A stretch of 64,000 nt of DNA from Kitasatospora setae KM-6054 (GTDB lineage Bacteria > Actinomycetota > Actinomycetes > Streptomycetales > Streptomycetaceae): contig NC_016109.1 in the NCBI RefSeq assembly GCF_000269985.1, positions 3,658,001 to 3,722,000 of the forward strand, in the 5' to 3' direction. Position 1 is the stretch's first letter. Every line of letters begins with the position of its first letter. A program made the position numbers and the translations under genes. Positions 25,372-33,863 of this stretch are shown here, in pieces. Below the pieces are notes generated by a model. That model was not told where the DNA came from, did no database searches, and saw only the letters and a list, made by a program, of their open reading frames with translations.

Positions 25372-25508
25372 GCCGCGCCACCGCCCGGGAGCCCCGTGAG
25401 GAAGCCTGCCGTCCGTCCATCACCCGACCCCGTTCCTTCACCCCCATCGCGCGAACCGACCGCGTCGATGCCCGCCACCTCCCACTCCCCCGCTACCCGA
25501 GGAGCCCC

Positions 25509-25703
25509 ATCACCAACACCTGCCCTCCCCAGCCGAAGCGCGCCCCCGCCCCCGCGTGCGCCCACCGTCCCACCGTCTCCGTGGTCTGGGCGCCGGGAAG
25601 CGGCCTGACTCCGGCCGAGCGCGCCCGCCTCCTGCGCCTGCTGTTCGGTCCGCGCACCACAACGGCTCGCGCCCGCCCGGAAACCTCGGCGAACCGCGGG
25701 TAA
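25509..25703 (+). CDS. Small element protein with apparent ATC start
   Basis: A 64-codon frame, ending in TAA, that reads ITNTCPPQPKRAPAPACAHR, then VSVVWAPGSGLTPAERARLL, then a short Arg-rich tail. The composition matches small proteins of Streptomyces integrated elements, whose relatives usually begin MTNT. Here the expected ATG reads ATC. GAGGAG lies just upstream with four to five bases of spacing. No ATG, GTG or TTG occurs upstream in frame before 25383. Either ATC initiates or the start was lost. The rest of 25372-25784 holds no other supportable gene. Confidence 0.4.
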   Translation: MTNTCPPQPKRAPAPACAHRPTVSVVWAPGSGLTPAERARLLRLLFGPRTTTARARPETSANRG

Positions 25704-25784
25704 TTCGCCTACCCTCACCCCACATCGAGTGCCCCGGCGACGGCTGCAACCGTCCCGGGGCCGGCCGACTGTTCAGGAGTCGAC

Positions 25785-27743
25785 GTGCCGAATCCAAGCA
25801 CACACATACGGACCGCCACCGACACGGTCACCCGCATCACGCGGCCGCGCGCCCTCCGCGCCGTGGACTACCTGCGGGTGAGCACCGAGGAGCAGAAGCT
25901 CGGTTACGGCATCGCCAGCCAGGGCCGCAAGAACAGCCGTCACATCGCGGGCAAGGGCTGGGACCACGTCGGCACCTTCAAGGACGAAGGCGTGTCCGGC
26001 TCCAAGGAGATGGGCGAGCGCCCGGACTTCGACCGGTTGATGGAGCAGGCGAAGCTCGACGCGTTCGACGTCGTCGTGGTGGAGAAGGGCGACCGCATCG
26101 GCCGGGTCGGCCGGGCCTTCTGGCGCTGGGTCTGGGCGCTGGAGGACGTGGGGATCTTCGTCGCGATCACCAACCGAAACATCGACAACACCACCCCCGA
26201 GGGCCGGGCGCAGATGCGGCGCGAGGCCGACTACGCCGAGACCGAATGGGAGAACATCCGGTCCCGCACCCAGGGCGGCCTCCAGGAGAAGGCCCAGGAC
26301 CCCGGCTCCCCGCACATCGGCGGCCGACCGCCGTACGGCTACCGGATCGCGGACAAGGGCATCAAGGGCGCGTCGCACCTGGTCGTCGACGAGGCCGAGA
26401 GCGAGGTCGTGCGCCGCGTCCACGACATGGTGGTGATCGACGGGCTGAACCTGCGCCAGGTCGCCGTCCGCCTCAACGCGGAAGGCGTCACCTGCCGTTC
26501 GGGGCGCCCCTGGTCGGCGGCGAACCTCCGCGACCGGATCATGTCCCGCGCGGTGCTGGACGCCGAGTTGGTCTTCCGCGGCGCGCACGCCAAGACCGAT
26601 GCCGAGGGCCGGCCGCTGTGGGGCGAGTCGGTCAGCATCTCGCTGCCCCGCGTCCTGTCCGAGGACGAAGCCGCCACGCTCCGCCGGAAGGTGGCGGCCC
26701 GCGCGCGGACCAGCGGCCGCAACCGGGCGGTCTACCCGCTCAGCGGCCGCCTGATCGGCCTCTGCGGGGCCCGGTACACCGGGATCAGCCGCGAGTCCCT
26801 CCCGTACGGCCACCGCAACTACCGGTGCGGCGGCAAGGCCGGCTCCCTGCCCGACCGGCCGGTCTGCGCCTGCTCGTACCTGGACGCTGGGACGGTTGAG
26901 CAGCGCGTCTGGTCCGAGGTCGTCGCCCTGCTCGGCGACTCGCGGAAGCTGGAGGAACTGGCCGCCGAGTGGGTCGGCATGTCCGACGGCGACCAGGAGG
27001 CACACGCCGAGCGGATCGCCGGCCTCGACCGGCAGATCGAGTCCATGAAGGCGTCCATCACCGCCGTGATCGTGGCCTCCGCGAAGCAGCAGCAGTCCGC
27101 CGACGCCATCGCCGCCGCGACGGCGGCCCTGAACGAGGAGTTGCAGCAGCTGGAGGAGATGCGCGCCGAGGCCGCCGCGTGGTTGGCCGAGGTGGAGGAG
27201 TCCGACCGCCGGGCCCGCGACCTGAAGGCGTTGGCGAACCTGGCGCAGCATCAGCTGGTGGACATGACGCTGGAGGAGCAGAGCGAAGTGCTGGGCCTGT
27301 TGGAGGTGAAGGTGTTCATCGAGGGCCCGGTGCCGGTCCGGGCCGGTGGCCATGCCTGCACCGTGCAGTCCTGGTACCGGTCCGCCGGGGTGGACGTTCC
27401 GGCCGCCGACCTGTCGGACGAGCAGTGGGCGCTGGTCTCCCCCCTGCTCCCCGCCGGCCGCCGCGACCGGGTCCGCCGCTCGGTCGACGCGATCTTCGCC
27501 AAGGCCCGCACCGGCGTCGCGTGGCCGCTGCTCCGCGAAGCGTACGGCTCGACGAGCACGGCCTCGAAGCACTTCAACGAGTGGGTGGCGCAAGGCTCCT
27601 GGGCGAGGCTGAACGCCGCGCTCGCGGAGGCCGAGCGGGTGCCGCTCCCCGTGGTGGAACTGCTGCCGCCTATGCGAATCGAAGGGCGGGTCGACCCCCG
27701 CGTGATGCTGAGCGCCGAGGAACGGTCCCGAACGGGATCGTGA
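25785..27743 (+). CDS. Large serine integrase with C-terminal DUF4096-like domain
   Basis: A 652-residue large serine recombinase. The N-terminal catalytic domain has YLRVSTEEQKLGYGIASQGR with the nucleophile serine near residue 34, then VVVEKGDRIGR. The recombinase domain follows (GGRPPYGYRIADKGIKG), then a zinc-ribbon region with RCGGKAGSLPDRPVCACSYL and a coiled coil near 420-470 (ASAKQQQSADAIAAATAALN). After the usual end, residues 545-620 read DLSDEQWALVSPLLPAGRRD, then EAYGSTSTASKHFNEWVAQG, like the DUF4096 helix-turn-helix domain of IS5/IS402-type transposases. GTG at 25785 has AGGAG upstream. The 3' end abuts the truncated yccF, so this enzyme probably performed that integration. Confidence 0.87.
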   Translation: MPNPSTHIRTATDTVTRITRPRALRAVDYLRVSTEEQKLGYGIASQGRKNSRHIAGKGWDHVGTFKDEGVSGSKEMGERPDFDRLMEQAKLDAFDVVVVEKGDRIGRVGRAFWRWVWALEDVGIFVAITNRNIDNTTPEGRAQMRREADYAETEWENIRSRTQGGLQEKAQDPGSPHIGGRPPYGYRIADKGIKGASHLVVDEAESEVVRRVHDMVVIDGLNLRQVAVRLNAEGVTCRSGRPWSAANLRDRIMSRAVLDAELVFRGAHAKTDAEGRPLWGESVSISLPRVLSEDEAATLRRKVAARARTSGRNRAVYPLSGRLIGLCGARYTGISRESLPYGHRNYRCGGKAGSLPDRPVCACSYLDAGTVEQRVWSEVVALLGDSRKLEELAAEWVGMSDGDQEAHAERIAGLDRQIESMKASITAVIVASAKQQQSADAIAAATAALNEELQQLEEMRAEAAAWLAEVEESDRRARDLKALANLAQHQLVDMTLEEQSEVLGLLEVKVFIEGPVPVRAGGHACTVQSWYRSAGVDVPAADLSDEQWALVSPLLPAGRRDRVRRSVDAIFAKARTGVAWPLLREAYGSTSTASKHFNEWVAQGSWARLNAALAEAERVPLPVVELLPPMRIEGRVDPRVMLSAEERSRTGS

Positions 27744-27849
27744 TGATCAGGACGAAGCAGATGATCCCGGCGAGCGCGTAGCCGATGGCCATCCACAGGC
27801 CGCAGAAGAGCAGCCAGATCACGTTGAGCAGGAAGTTGACCAGCTTCAT
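27670..27849 (-). pseudogene. yccF: yccF-like gene, truncated by integration
   Basis: ATG at 27849 starts MKLVNFLLNVIWLLFCGLWM, then IGYALAGIICFVLIITIPFG, as in the inner-membrane YccF family. After about 40 residues the match stops and the frame runs into integrase-gene DNA as TVPRRSASR. Family members continue with a second membrane helix pair, absent here. I could not find that remainder on the minus strand at any gap in the window. The break marks the right boundary of the integrated element. Confidence 0.72.
27715..27760. other. Probable right attachment site (att)
   Basis: The homology to yccF ends at its ITIPFG codons, and the end of the integrase gene lies in the same few dozen bases. 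The crossover core of a serine integrase is only 2-3 bp, so it cannot be fixed from one end. The sequence GTTCGGGACC is a plausible part of it. Confidence 0.45.
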
Positions 27850-27919
27850 GCCCTCCAGGCTCGCACGCCCCGCCACCTCCGGCCAGGCACCGTCCGCGAG
27901 CGGTCGGTCCGGCGGCGGG

Positions 27920-28513
27920 TCAGGCCGCCCCCCGGGTCCTCGCCCCCGTGAAGAACCCGTCCGCCGCCCGGACCGTCTCCGGATCGGCCAGGGCCTGTCC
28001 GGGGGCGGTGCTGTTGCCGAACAGCGTTCCGCCCCAGGGCATGCCCAGGTAGTCGGCGGTGTTGCGGAGCGTCCCGACCAGCGGGTCGGCCAGGGTCGGG
28101 TCCGTCGAGGAGAACGTGCTGACCGCCCACATCGTCCGGCCGGCCATCCGCTGCTTGAAGTCCACGCCCGGCACCCGCATCCAGCCGGACCAGTGGTCGA
28201 GGTAGAGCTTCACCGGGGCCGAGACGCTGTACCAGTAGAGCGGGGAGACCACGACCAGGTCGGTGGCGCCGAGGGTGGCGTCGAGCAGCAGCCGGGCGTT
28301 CCCGGTCGGCGGCTCGTAGCGGCCGGATCCGGTGTGCCGGACGTCCTCGAAGGCCGGCAGCGGCAGTTCGCTCAGCCGCAGCCACTGCTGCTCGGCCGCC
28401 GCGGGCAGCGCCGCCGCCGCGCGCCGGGCCAGCGCCTCGCTGTTGCCGTCGGGACGCGCGCTCCCGAGCAGGAACAGGAACTTCCGGGGCCCCGCGGGGT
28501 TGGTGTTCGACAT
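27920..28513 (-). CDS. NAD(P)H-dependent FMN reductase
   Basis: A 197-residue flavodoxin-fold protein with FLFLLGSARPDGNSEALARR at residues 12-31 forming the FMN phosphate loop, and VVSPLYWYSVSAPVKLYLDH near 90 as the second flavin loop. Such proteins reduce FMN, quinones or azo compounds using NAD(P)H. ATG at 28513 has GGAGAG six bases upstream and starts 2 bases after the stop of the phosphopantetheinyl transferase, so both are in one operon. No membrane segment is seen. Confidence 0.83.
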   Translation of the reverse strand: MSNTNPAGPRKFLFLLGSARPDGNSEALARRAAAALPAAAEQQWLRLSELPLPAFEDVRHTGSGRYEPPTGNARLLLDATLGATDLVVVSPLYWYSVSAPVKLYLDHWSGWMRVPGVDFKQRMAGRTMWAVSTFSSTDPTLADPLVGTLRNTADYLGMPWGGTLFGNSTAPGQALADPETVRAADGFFTGARTRGAA

Positions 28514-28515
28514 CG

Positions 28516-29307
28516 TCAGCTCTCCGGCCCCGTTCCGGGGCCAAGGGTCGTGGTGGTCGTGGTGGTCGTGGCGGTCGGGCGGGTGGTCCGGCCGGCCGCG
28601 GTGGTGTCGTGGATCCGCACCTGCCCCGTGCAGGACAGCGGTCGGGCGAGTGCCGCCTGCACCGCGTCCCGCAGGCGCAGGTCGCGGACCGTCCAGTCGT
28701 CGCCGGTGGGCAGCCCGGCCCGGACGGTGCCGGTGGTGACGGCCGGGTGGACCACGACGTGGCGCGGGTCGGTGCCCGCAGGCAGGTCGGCCGCCTTCAT
28801 CAGGGCCTCTTTCCGGGTCCAGGCTCGGAGCAGGGCGGTCCGGCGCGCGTCCGCGCCCAGCGACCGGACCTGTCGGCGCTCCGGCGGTGCCAGGCAGCGG
28901 CCGGCCAGGCCCTCGGTGTCGATCGGCCGGACGTGCTCCAGGTCGACGCCGAGCGGGTCGCCGACGGCCAGGCCGAGCAGCCACAGTTCACCCGAACGGG
29001 CGGAGCTGAGGAAGACCGGCTCGCCGGGCACTCCCGCCAGCCGGAGCCCGGATCGGCCCCCGCCGGCCCGTTCCAGGCGGACGGCCCCGGGAGCGGCCCC
29101 GAGGTAGCCCGCCACGGCCCGGCGGATGCCCGCCCATACTGCCACGAATCCGGCACGGTCCTCCGGCCTGGTCAACCTCGCGCACCGGGCCCGTTCGTCC
29201 GCCGAGAGCAGCCCGACGTCCCGGTGGGGCTCGCCGGTCGCCTCGCCGAACCAGAAGTGTGCCTCCCCCGGCCGGGGCAGCGGGCGCACGGTCGGTTCCC
29301 CGGTCAC
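28516..29307 (-). CDS. 4'-phosphopantetheinyl transferase (Sfp type)
   Basis: A 263-residue Sfp-type enzyme that moves phosphopantetheine from coenzyme A to carrier proteins. Magnesium-binding residues are seen in [12 protein letters not shown] near 115, and the second motif is [15 protein letters not shown] near 160. GTG at 29307 has GGCGGAG upstream. The C-terminus ends in a run of Thr residues followed by LGPGTGPES, encoded by repeated ACC/ACG codons, which is longer than usual. The gene ends just before the FMN reductase start. No polyketide or peptide synthase is in the window, so its carrier partner lies elsewhere. Confidence 0.83.
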   Translation of the reverse strand: MTGEPTVRPLPRPGEAHFWFGEATGEPHRDVGLLSADERARCARLTRPEDRAGFVAVWAGIRRAVAGYLGAAPGAVRLERAGGGRSGLRLAGVPGEPVFLSSARSGELWLLGLAVGDPLGVDLEHVRPIDTEGLAGRCLAPPERRQVRSLGADARRTALLRAWTRKEALMKAADLPAGTDPRHVVVHPAVTTGTVRAGLPTGDDWTVRDLRLRDAVQAALARPLSCTGQVRIHDTTAAGRTTRPTATTTTTTTTLGPGTGPES

Positions 29308-30020
29308 GCACGCTCCGCCACCAGTGCCCGGACGGCTTCGACGGCGTCCGCGACGGCGGCCGGGTTCGTGCCGCCGCCCTGCGCGACGTCGTCCTTGCCG
29401 CCACCGCCGGACGGTTGCCCAGCCGGGCCCGGACGTCCAGCACCAGCTTGCGCAGCTCGTCCGCACCCGTGCCGTCCCCGACCCGGGCCGCGACCAGCGC
29501 CACGCCCCGGACGTCCTCCGCGCCCTGGGCCAGACCGGCCGCGGCCGCCAGGACCTTCTCCGCGCGGAACCGCTCGATCTCCTTCTCCGCGTCCTTCAGC
29601 CTGCCGAGCATGCCGGAGATCTTCTCCGGCAGCTCCTCCGGGCGGCCCTTGACCAGCTCGGTCAGCTGGGCGACCACGGTGTGCTCGCGCGCCAGGAACC
29701 TGTACGCGTCGGCACCGACCAGCGCCTCCACCCGCCGCACACCCGAACCGATCGAGGACTCGCCCAACAGCTTCACCAAACCCAGCTGCGCGGTGTTGCC
29801 CACGTGCGTGCCACCGCCCAGCTCCTTGGAGAAGTCCCCGATGGTCACCACCCGCACCGAGTCGCCGTGCTTCTCACCGAACATCGCGATCGCGCCCTGC
29901 TCGCGCGCCTGGTCCATCGTCATCACCTCCGCGGTGACGTCGAGCTCGCGGACCAGCACCTCGTTGATCTTCTGCTCGACGTCGGCCAGCACGTCGAGGT
30001 CGTAGGCGCGGCCGTAGCGC
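29304..30020 (-). pseudogene. alaS: alaS 3' remnant (alanyl-tRNA synthetase)
   Basis: The minus strand encodes the editing and C-terminal part of Ala[21 protein letters not shown], then [20 protein letters not shown], then [19 protein letters not shown] sequence. No aminoacylation domain is present upstream. The zinc cysteine of CGGTHV is replaced by Gly. Near 29,410 the frame breaks and a stretch of about 45 expected residues is missing before [14 protein letters not shown], which resumes in another frame and ends at the TGA at 29304. It is a scar of an alaS duplicate, not a working enzyme. Confidence 0.72.
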
Positions 30021-30240
30021 CGCTGGGTGCCGGCCGGCAGGGCCGCCGCCTCCCGGTAGCACGCGGCGAGGGGTGCCCGGGTGATCTCGCACCCGGCCGC
30101 CGCGAAAGCCTTGACCTCCTGCTTGACCGAGTCGCGCCGCCCCTTCGAGGGAAGGGTCCGCAGCCACTCCGGCCAGCCGCCCTCCGGCACCGACCCCCAG
30201 GCGTCGGTGGTGATTGGCACCGCCACCGGGCGTACTGCCC
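30020..30240 (-). pseudogene. GNAT/FemAB-like N-terminal fragment
   Basis: The minus strand reads [20 protein letters not shown], then [20 protein letters not shown], which resembles the start of a peptide-resistance acetyltransferase of the Acetyltransf_6 type. After about 70 residues it runs in frame into the alaS remnant at [14 protein letters not shown]. It appears to be a chance junction of two degraded genes. No start codon with a ribosome site is evident. Confidence 0.4.
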
Positions 30241-30289
30241 CGGCGGAGAGACCAGCGTCCAGTGGCGAGAGGGCCGGAGCCAGGCAGGC

Positions 30290-30677
30290 GCCTCGGTCAC
30301 CCGGGTCCGGTTCGCCGCCCGGCACTGCGACCTCTGCGAACTACGGGCCTCGGGCACCAACCGCCACGACCGGGTGCAATCTCACGCTGAGACCCCGACC
30401 CGAACACGACATCCTCCGCCGGACTCGCATCGAGCAGGCAACCGACCACTGGCGCCGCCGCTACGGACACCGCGCCAGCGTCGAAGGCACCGTCTCCCAA
30501 GCCGTCCAAGCCTTCGAACTGCGCAGATCCCGCTACCGCGGCCTCGCCAAGACCCAACTGCAACACCACCTCACCGGCGCGGCCATCAACCTCACCCGCC
30601 TTGACGCCTGGCTCACCGGCAGACCCCTCGCCCGCACCCGCGTCTCGCCCTTCGCAGCACTCCGCCCCGCTGGATGA
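30290..30677 (+). pseudogene. IS1182-family transposase C-terminal remnant
   Basis: The plus strand carries the end of an IS1182-type transposase in two frames: [20 protein letters not shown] first, then, after a frameshift near 30,360, RASVEGTVSQAVQAFELRRS and TGAAINLTRLDAWLTGRPLA. The catalytic core upstream is missing. It stops at 30677. It is a dead copy, lying among the alaS and GNAT scars. Confidence 0.68.
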
Positions 30678-30750
30678 GATCCAGCGGGGCGGAGTCAACC
30701 AACAGCGTCAGAGGAGGGGCGGGCCGCTCGTCGGCCGGGCGGACGCCGGG

Positions 30751-31167
30751 TCAGGCCAGCAGCTTGTCCTTGGCCCGCTGGTACTCCTCCTCGGACAGCG
30801 CGCCGCTGCTCTTCAGGTCGGCCAGCTTCGCCAGGTCCTCCACGTGCCCGCCGGCCCCGCCGCCGGGGGCCCCGCCGCCACCGCTGCCCGCCGCCTTGCG
30901 GACGTAGTCCTGGAACGCCGCGTCGGCCTTCCTGGCCTGGTCGACGTCCCGCTGCTGCATCGAGCCGCCGCGGGCGATCAGGTAGACCAGGACGCCCAGG
31001 AACGGCAGCAGGATCACGAAGATCGTCCAACCGGCCTTGCCCCAGCCGCCCATGTCGTCGCTGCGGAAGATGTCGGTGATGATCTTGAACAGCAGGAAGA
31101 ACCAGAGGATCCAGAGGAACAGCTCCAGCATCGTCCAGAAGAGGTTGAGCAGCGGATAGTTGTCCAT
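30751..31167 (-). CDS. PLD-N/SHOCT domain membrane protein
   Basis: A 138-residue protein with two membrane helices (LLNLFWTMLELFLWILWFFL at residues 7-26 and GWTIFVILLPFLGVLVYLIA at about 45-64) of the phospholipase_D_N-type anchor. A Gly-rich linker follows (GSGGGGAPGGGAGG), then a SHOCT short helical domain at the C-terminus (LADLKSSGALSEEEYQRAKD). Such small proteins are common in actinomycetes, and no biochemical role is known to me. ATG at 31167 was chosen because the frame upstream is not conserved in character. It is transcribed on the minus strand downstream of htpX, with 170 bp between. Confidence 0.72.
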   Translation of the reverse strand: MDNYPLLNLFWTMLELFLWILWFFLLFKIITDIFRSDDMGGWGKAGWTIFVILLPFLGVLVYLIARGGSMQQRDVDQARKADAAFQDYVRKAAGSGGGGAPGGGAGGHVEDLAKLADLKSSGALSEEEYQRAKDKLLA

Positions 31168-31337
31168 GACGCTCCGATCCCGCGCACAGTCAGACGGAAC
31201 GCCCCCGCGCCTCGAACGGCGTAGGGACGAAACGATTCCTATCACCGCAAAACGGACGGCGCACGTCGGGCCGGGCCTCCGGGCGACCGGGGATCAGCGG
31301 GCGGGCGGGCCGGGATCGGCGCCCGGCCGGCGGGCGG

Positions 31338-32195
31338 TCAGCGCCCGGCCATCCGCTCCAGGCGGGCGATCCGCTCGCGCATCGGCGGGTGGGTGGAGAA
31401 CAGCTTGGCGCCGCGCTCGCCGGGCCGGAACGGGTTGGCGATCATCATGTGGCTGGCGGTCTGCAGCTGCGGCTCGGGCGGCAGCGGCAGCCGCTGGGTG
31501 CCGGAGTCGAGCTTGCGCAGGGCACTGGCCAGGGCGAGCGGGTCGCCGGTGATCCGGGCCCCGTCGGCGTCCGCCTGGTACTCGCGGGAGCGGCTGACGG
31601 CCAGTTGGATCAGGCCGGCCGCGACCGGACCCAGGATCATGATCGCCAGCATGCCGACCAGCCCCGGTCCCTCGTCGTCGTCCGAGCGACCGATCGGGAT
31701 CAGCCAGGCGAAGTTGACCAGGAACATCACCACCGAGGCGAGCGCCCCGGCCACCGAGGAGATCAGGATGTCCCGGTTGTAGACGTGGCTCAGCTCGTGG
31801 CCGAGGACGCCGCGCAGCTCGCGCTCGTCCAGCAGCTGCAGGATGCCGTCGGTGCAGCAGACCGCCGCGTTGCGCGGGTTACGGCCGGTGGCGAAGGCGT
31901 TCGGCGCGGGCGTGGGCGAGATGTACAGCCGGGGCATCGGCTGGCGGGCGGCGGTGGAGAGCTCGCGGACGATCCGGTACAGCTGCGGGGCCTCGATCTC
32001 GCTGACCGGGCGGGCCCGCATCGCGCGCAGCGCCAGCTTGTCGCTGTTCCAGTACGCGTAGGCGTTGGTGCCGACCGCGACCAGCAGGGCCACCAGCAGG
32101 CCGGCGCGGCCGAAGAAGCTGCCGATCACCAGGATCAGCGCGGAGAGGCCGCCCAGCAGGAGGGCCGTCCGCAATCCGTTGTGGTGGCTGTGCAC
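31338..32195 (-). CDS. htpX: Membrane zinc metalloprotease HtpX
   Basis: HtpX is a membrane M48 protease that removes misfolded membrane proteins. The 285-residue product has two N-terminal helices, the zinc motif HELSH in [13 protein letters not shown] near residue 137, two more helices, and the third ligand Glu region [10 protein letters not shown] near 205. GTG at 32195 (VHSHHNGLR) has AGGAGGG six bases upstream. It follows nuoN on the same strand, and this htpX-nuo adjacency is what I recall from Streptomyces coelicolor, supporting the host assignment. Confidence 0.9.
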   Translation of the reverse strand: MHSHHNGLRTALLLGGLSALILVIGSFFGRAGLLVALLVAVGTNAYAYWNSDKLALRAMRARPVSEIEAPQLYRIVRELSTAARQPMPRLYISPTPAPNAFATGRNPRNAAVCCTDGILQLLDERELRGVLGHELSHVYNRDILISSVAGALASVVMFLVNFAWLIPIGRSDDDEGPGLVGMLAIMILGPVAAGLIQLAVSRSREYQADADGARITGDPLALASALRKLDSGTQRLPLPPEPQLQTASHMMIANPFRPGERGAKLFSTHPPMRERIARLERMAGR

Positions 32196-32300
32196 TGCGG
32201 GCCCTCCTGTGGTGCCGGTGGAAGCCGTGGAGGCGCTTCCCTCTGCCGGGATCAACGCTCCGAGCTGGCCGGTTCGTTCCCCCGGGCATTCGACCACAGG

Positions 32301-33863
32301 TCAGAACAGGCTGCCCGACACCACCTGGAGCACCAGCTGCGGAGCCACCGAGAGCACCACCGCGCCGACCCCGGCGAGGCCCAGCGCGGCCCCCAGCGAG
32401 GCCGGGACGCGACGGCCGGCGGCGGCCGGGGCCTCGCCGCCCCCGGTCGCCGGGGCGAACAGCAGCGCGGTCCACTTCAGGTAGTAGGCGAGCGCGATCA
32501 CCACGTTCACCGCCATCACCACGGCCAGCCAGCCGAGGCCGGCGTCCACGGCCGCGCGGAACACCACGACCTTGCCGAACAGGCCGACCACGCCCGGCGG
32601 CAGGCCCGCCAGGCAGAGCAGGAAGAACGCCAGCGCGAACGCCGCCCAGCGGTTGCGCCCGGCCAGCCCGCGGAACCCGTCCAGCCCGCCCCGGCCGCCG
32701 ACCAGCGCCACCACGCCGAACGCGCCCAGGTTCACCAGGCCGTAGACCAGCGCGTACGCCACGGTCGCGCCCAGCGGCCCGGCCGACCCGGCGTACCCGG
32801 CGGCGGCCAGCGGCACCAGCAGGTAGCCGGCCTGGCCGACCGAGGACCAGGCCAGCAGCCGGACCGCCCCGTGCGGGGTGTCGGTGCGCTGGCGCAGCGC
32901 GGCCGCGTTGCCGAAGGTCATGGTGAGCGCGGCGAGCACCGCCAGCACCAGGCCCCAGGTGTGGCCGTACGGGCGGAACGCGACGGTGGTGACCAGCGCC
33001 AGGCCGGACAGGCCGGCCGCCTTGCCGACCACCGAGAGGTAGCCGGCCACCGGCAGCGGCGCGCCCACGTACGTGTCGGGCACCCAGAAGTGGAACGGGA
33101 CGGCGGCGGTCTTGAACGCGAAGCCGACCAGCGTCAGCACCGCGCCCGCCTCGGCGAGCGGCTTCAACTGGCCGGGGGCGTGCGCCAGTCCGTCGGCGAT
33201 GCCCTGGAGCTGGACGGTGCCGGCGGCGGCGTAGACGAAGCTGACGCCGAGCAGCATCACGGCGGTCGCGGTGACCGAGGAGAGGAAGAACTTCAGCGCG
33301 CTCTCCGCGCCCCGGCCGTCCCGGCGCAGGCCGACCAGCGCGAACGCCGGCAGGGTGGCGACCTCCAGCGCGATCACCAGGGTGGCGAGGTCCCGGGAGG
33401 CGGGCAGCAGGGCGGCGCCGCAGGCGGAGGAGAGCAGCAGGAACCAGTACTCGCCGCCGGGCAGTTTCTCCTCGTCGACGGTGTGCAGGGAGAGCAGCAC
33501 GGTCAGCAGCGCGCCGCCCAGCGCCAGCAGCTGGAAGGCGAGCGCGAAGTGGTCGGCGGTGTAGGAGCAGCCGCCGCCCGGGCTCCTGAAGCAGAACGTC
33601 GAGCGGGTGTCGCCGAGCGCGAGCGGGAGCAGCGCGGCGAGCGCGGCCAGCAGCCCGGCGGCGCTCAGCCACCCGAGCAGGCGCTTGCGGGCCTCGGGCA
33701 GGAAGAGGTCCGCGACCAGCACGGCGAGGGCGGCGAGCGCGGCGATCAGCGGCGGGGCGACGGCCACCCAGTCGACGGACTGGATCAGGCCGCCCGGGTC
33801 GGCGACGGCGAGCGGCGTCAGCGGAGTCATGAGGGGCTGCCCCAGGTCGTGAGCGGGGGCCAT
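32301..33863 (-). CDS. nuoN: NADH-quinone oxidoreductase subunit N
   Basis: A 520-residue antiporter-type subunit of complex I with about 14 membrane helices. Conserved elements include a charged loop with YSTVGQ-type residues read as LAWSSVGQAGYLLVPLAAAG and the discontinuous helix with KTAAVPFHFWVPDTYVGAPL. The stop codon of nuoM and this start share one base (TGATG), so they are coupled. It is the last gene of the cluster before htpX. Confidence 0.9.
   Translation of the reverse strand: MAPAHDLGQPLMTPLTPLAVADPGGLIQSVDWVAVAPPLIAALAALAVLVADLFLPEARKRLLGWLSAAGLLAALAALLPLALGDTRSTFCFRSPGGGCSYTADHFALAFQLLALGGALLTVLLSLHTVDEEKLPGGEYWFLLLSSACGAALLPASRDLATLVIALEVATLPAFALVGLRRDGRGAESALKFFLSSVTATAVMLLGVSFVYAAAGTVQLQGIADGLAHAPGQLKPLAEAGAVLTLVGFAFKTAAVPFHFWVPDTYVGAPLPVAGYLSVVGKAAGLSGLALVTTVAFRPYGHTWGLVLAVLAALTMTFGNAAALRQRTDTPHGAVRLLAWSSVGQAGYLLVPLAAAGYAGSAGPLGATVAYALVYGLVNLGAFGVVALVGGRGGLDGFRGLAGRNRWAAFALAFFLLCLAGLPPGVVGLFGKVVVFRAAVDAGLGWLAVVMAVNVVIALAYYLKWTALLFAPATGGGEAPAAAGRRVPASLGAALGLAGVGAVVLSVAPQLVLQVVSGSLF

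Noticed and set aside
25396..25608. A 70-codon Pro/Ser-rich frame upstream of the integrase
   Set aside because: The Pro-Ser content is what the other frame of a GC-rich region yields, and the frame at 25509-25703 fits family proteins better.
27700..27760. tRNA gene as integration target
   Set aside because: No tRNA-like cloverleaf is visible at the junction. The target is the protein gene yccF, as expected for a serine integrase.
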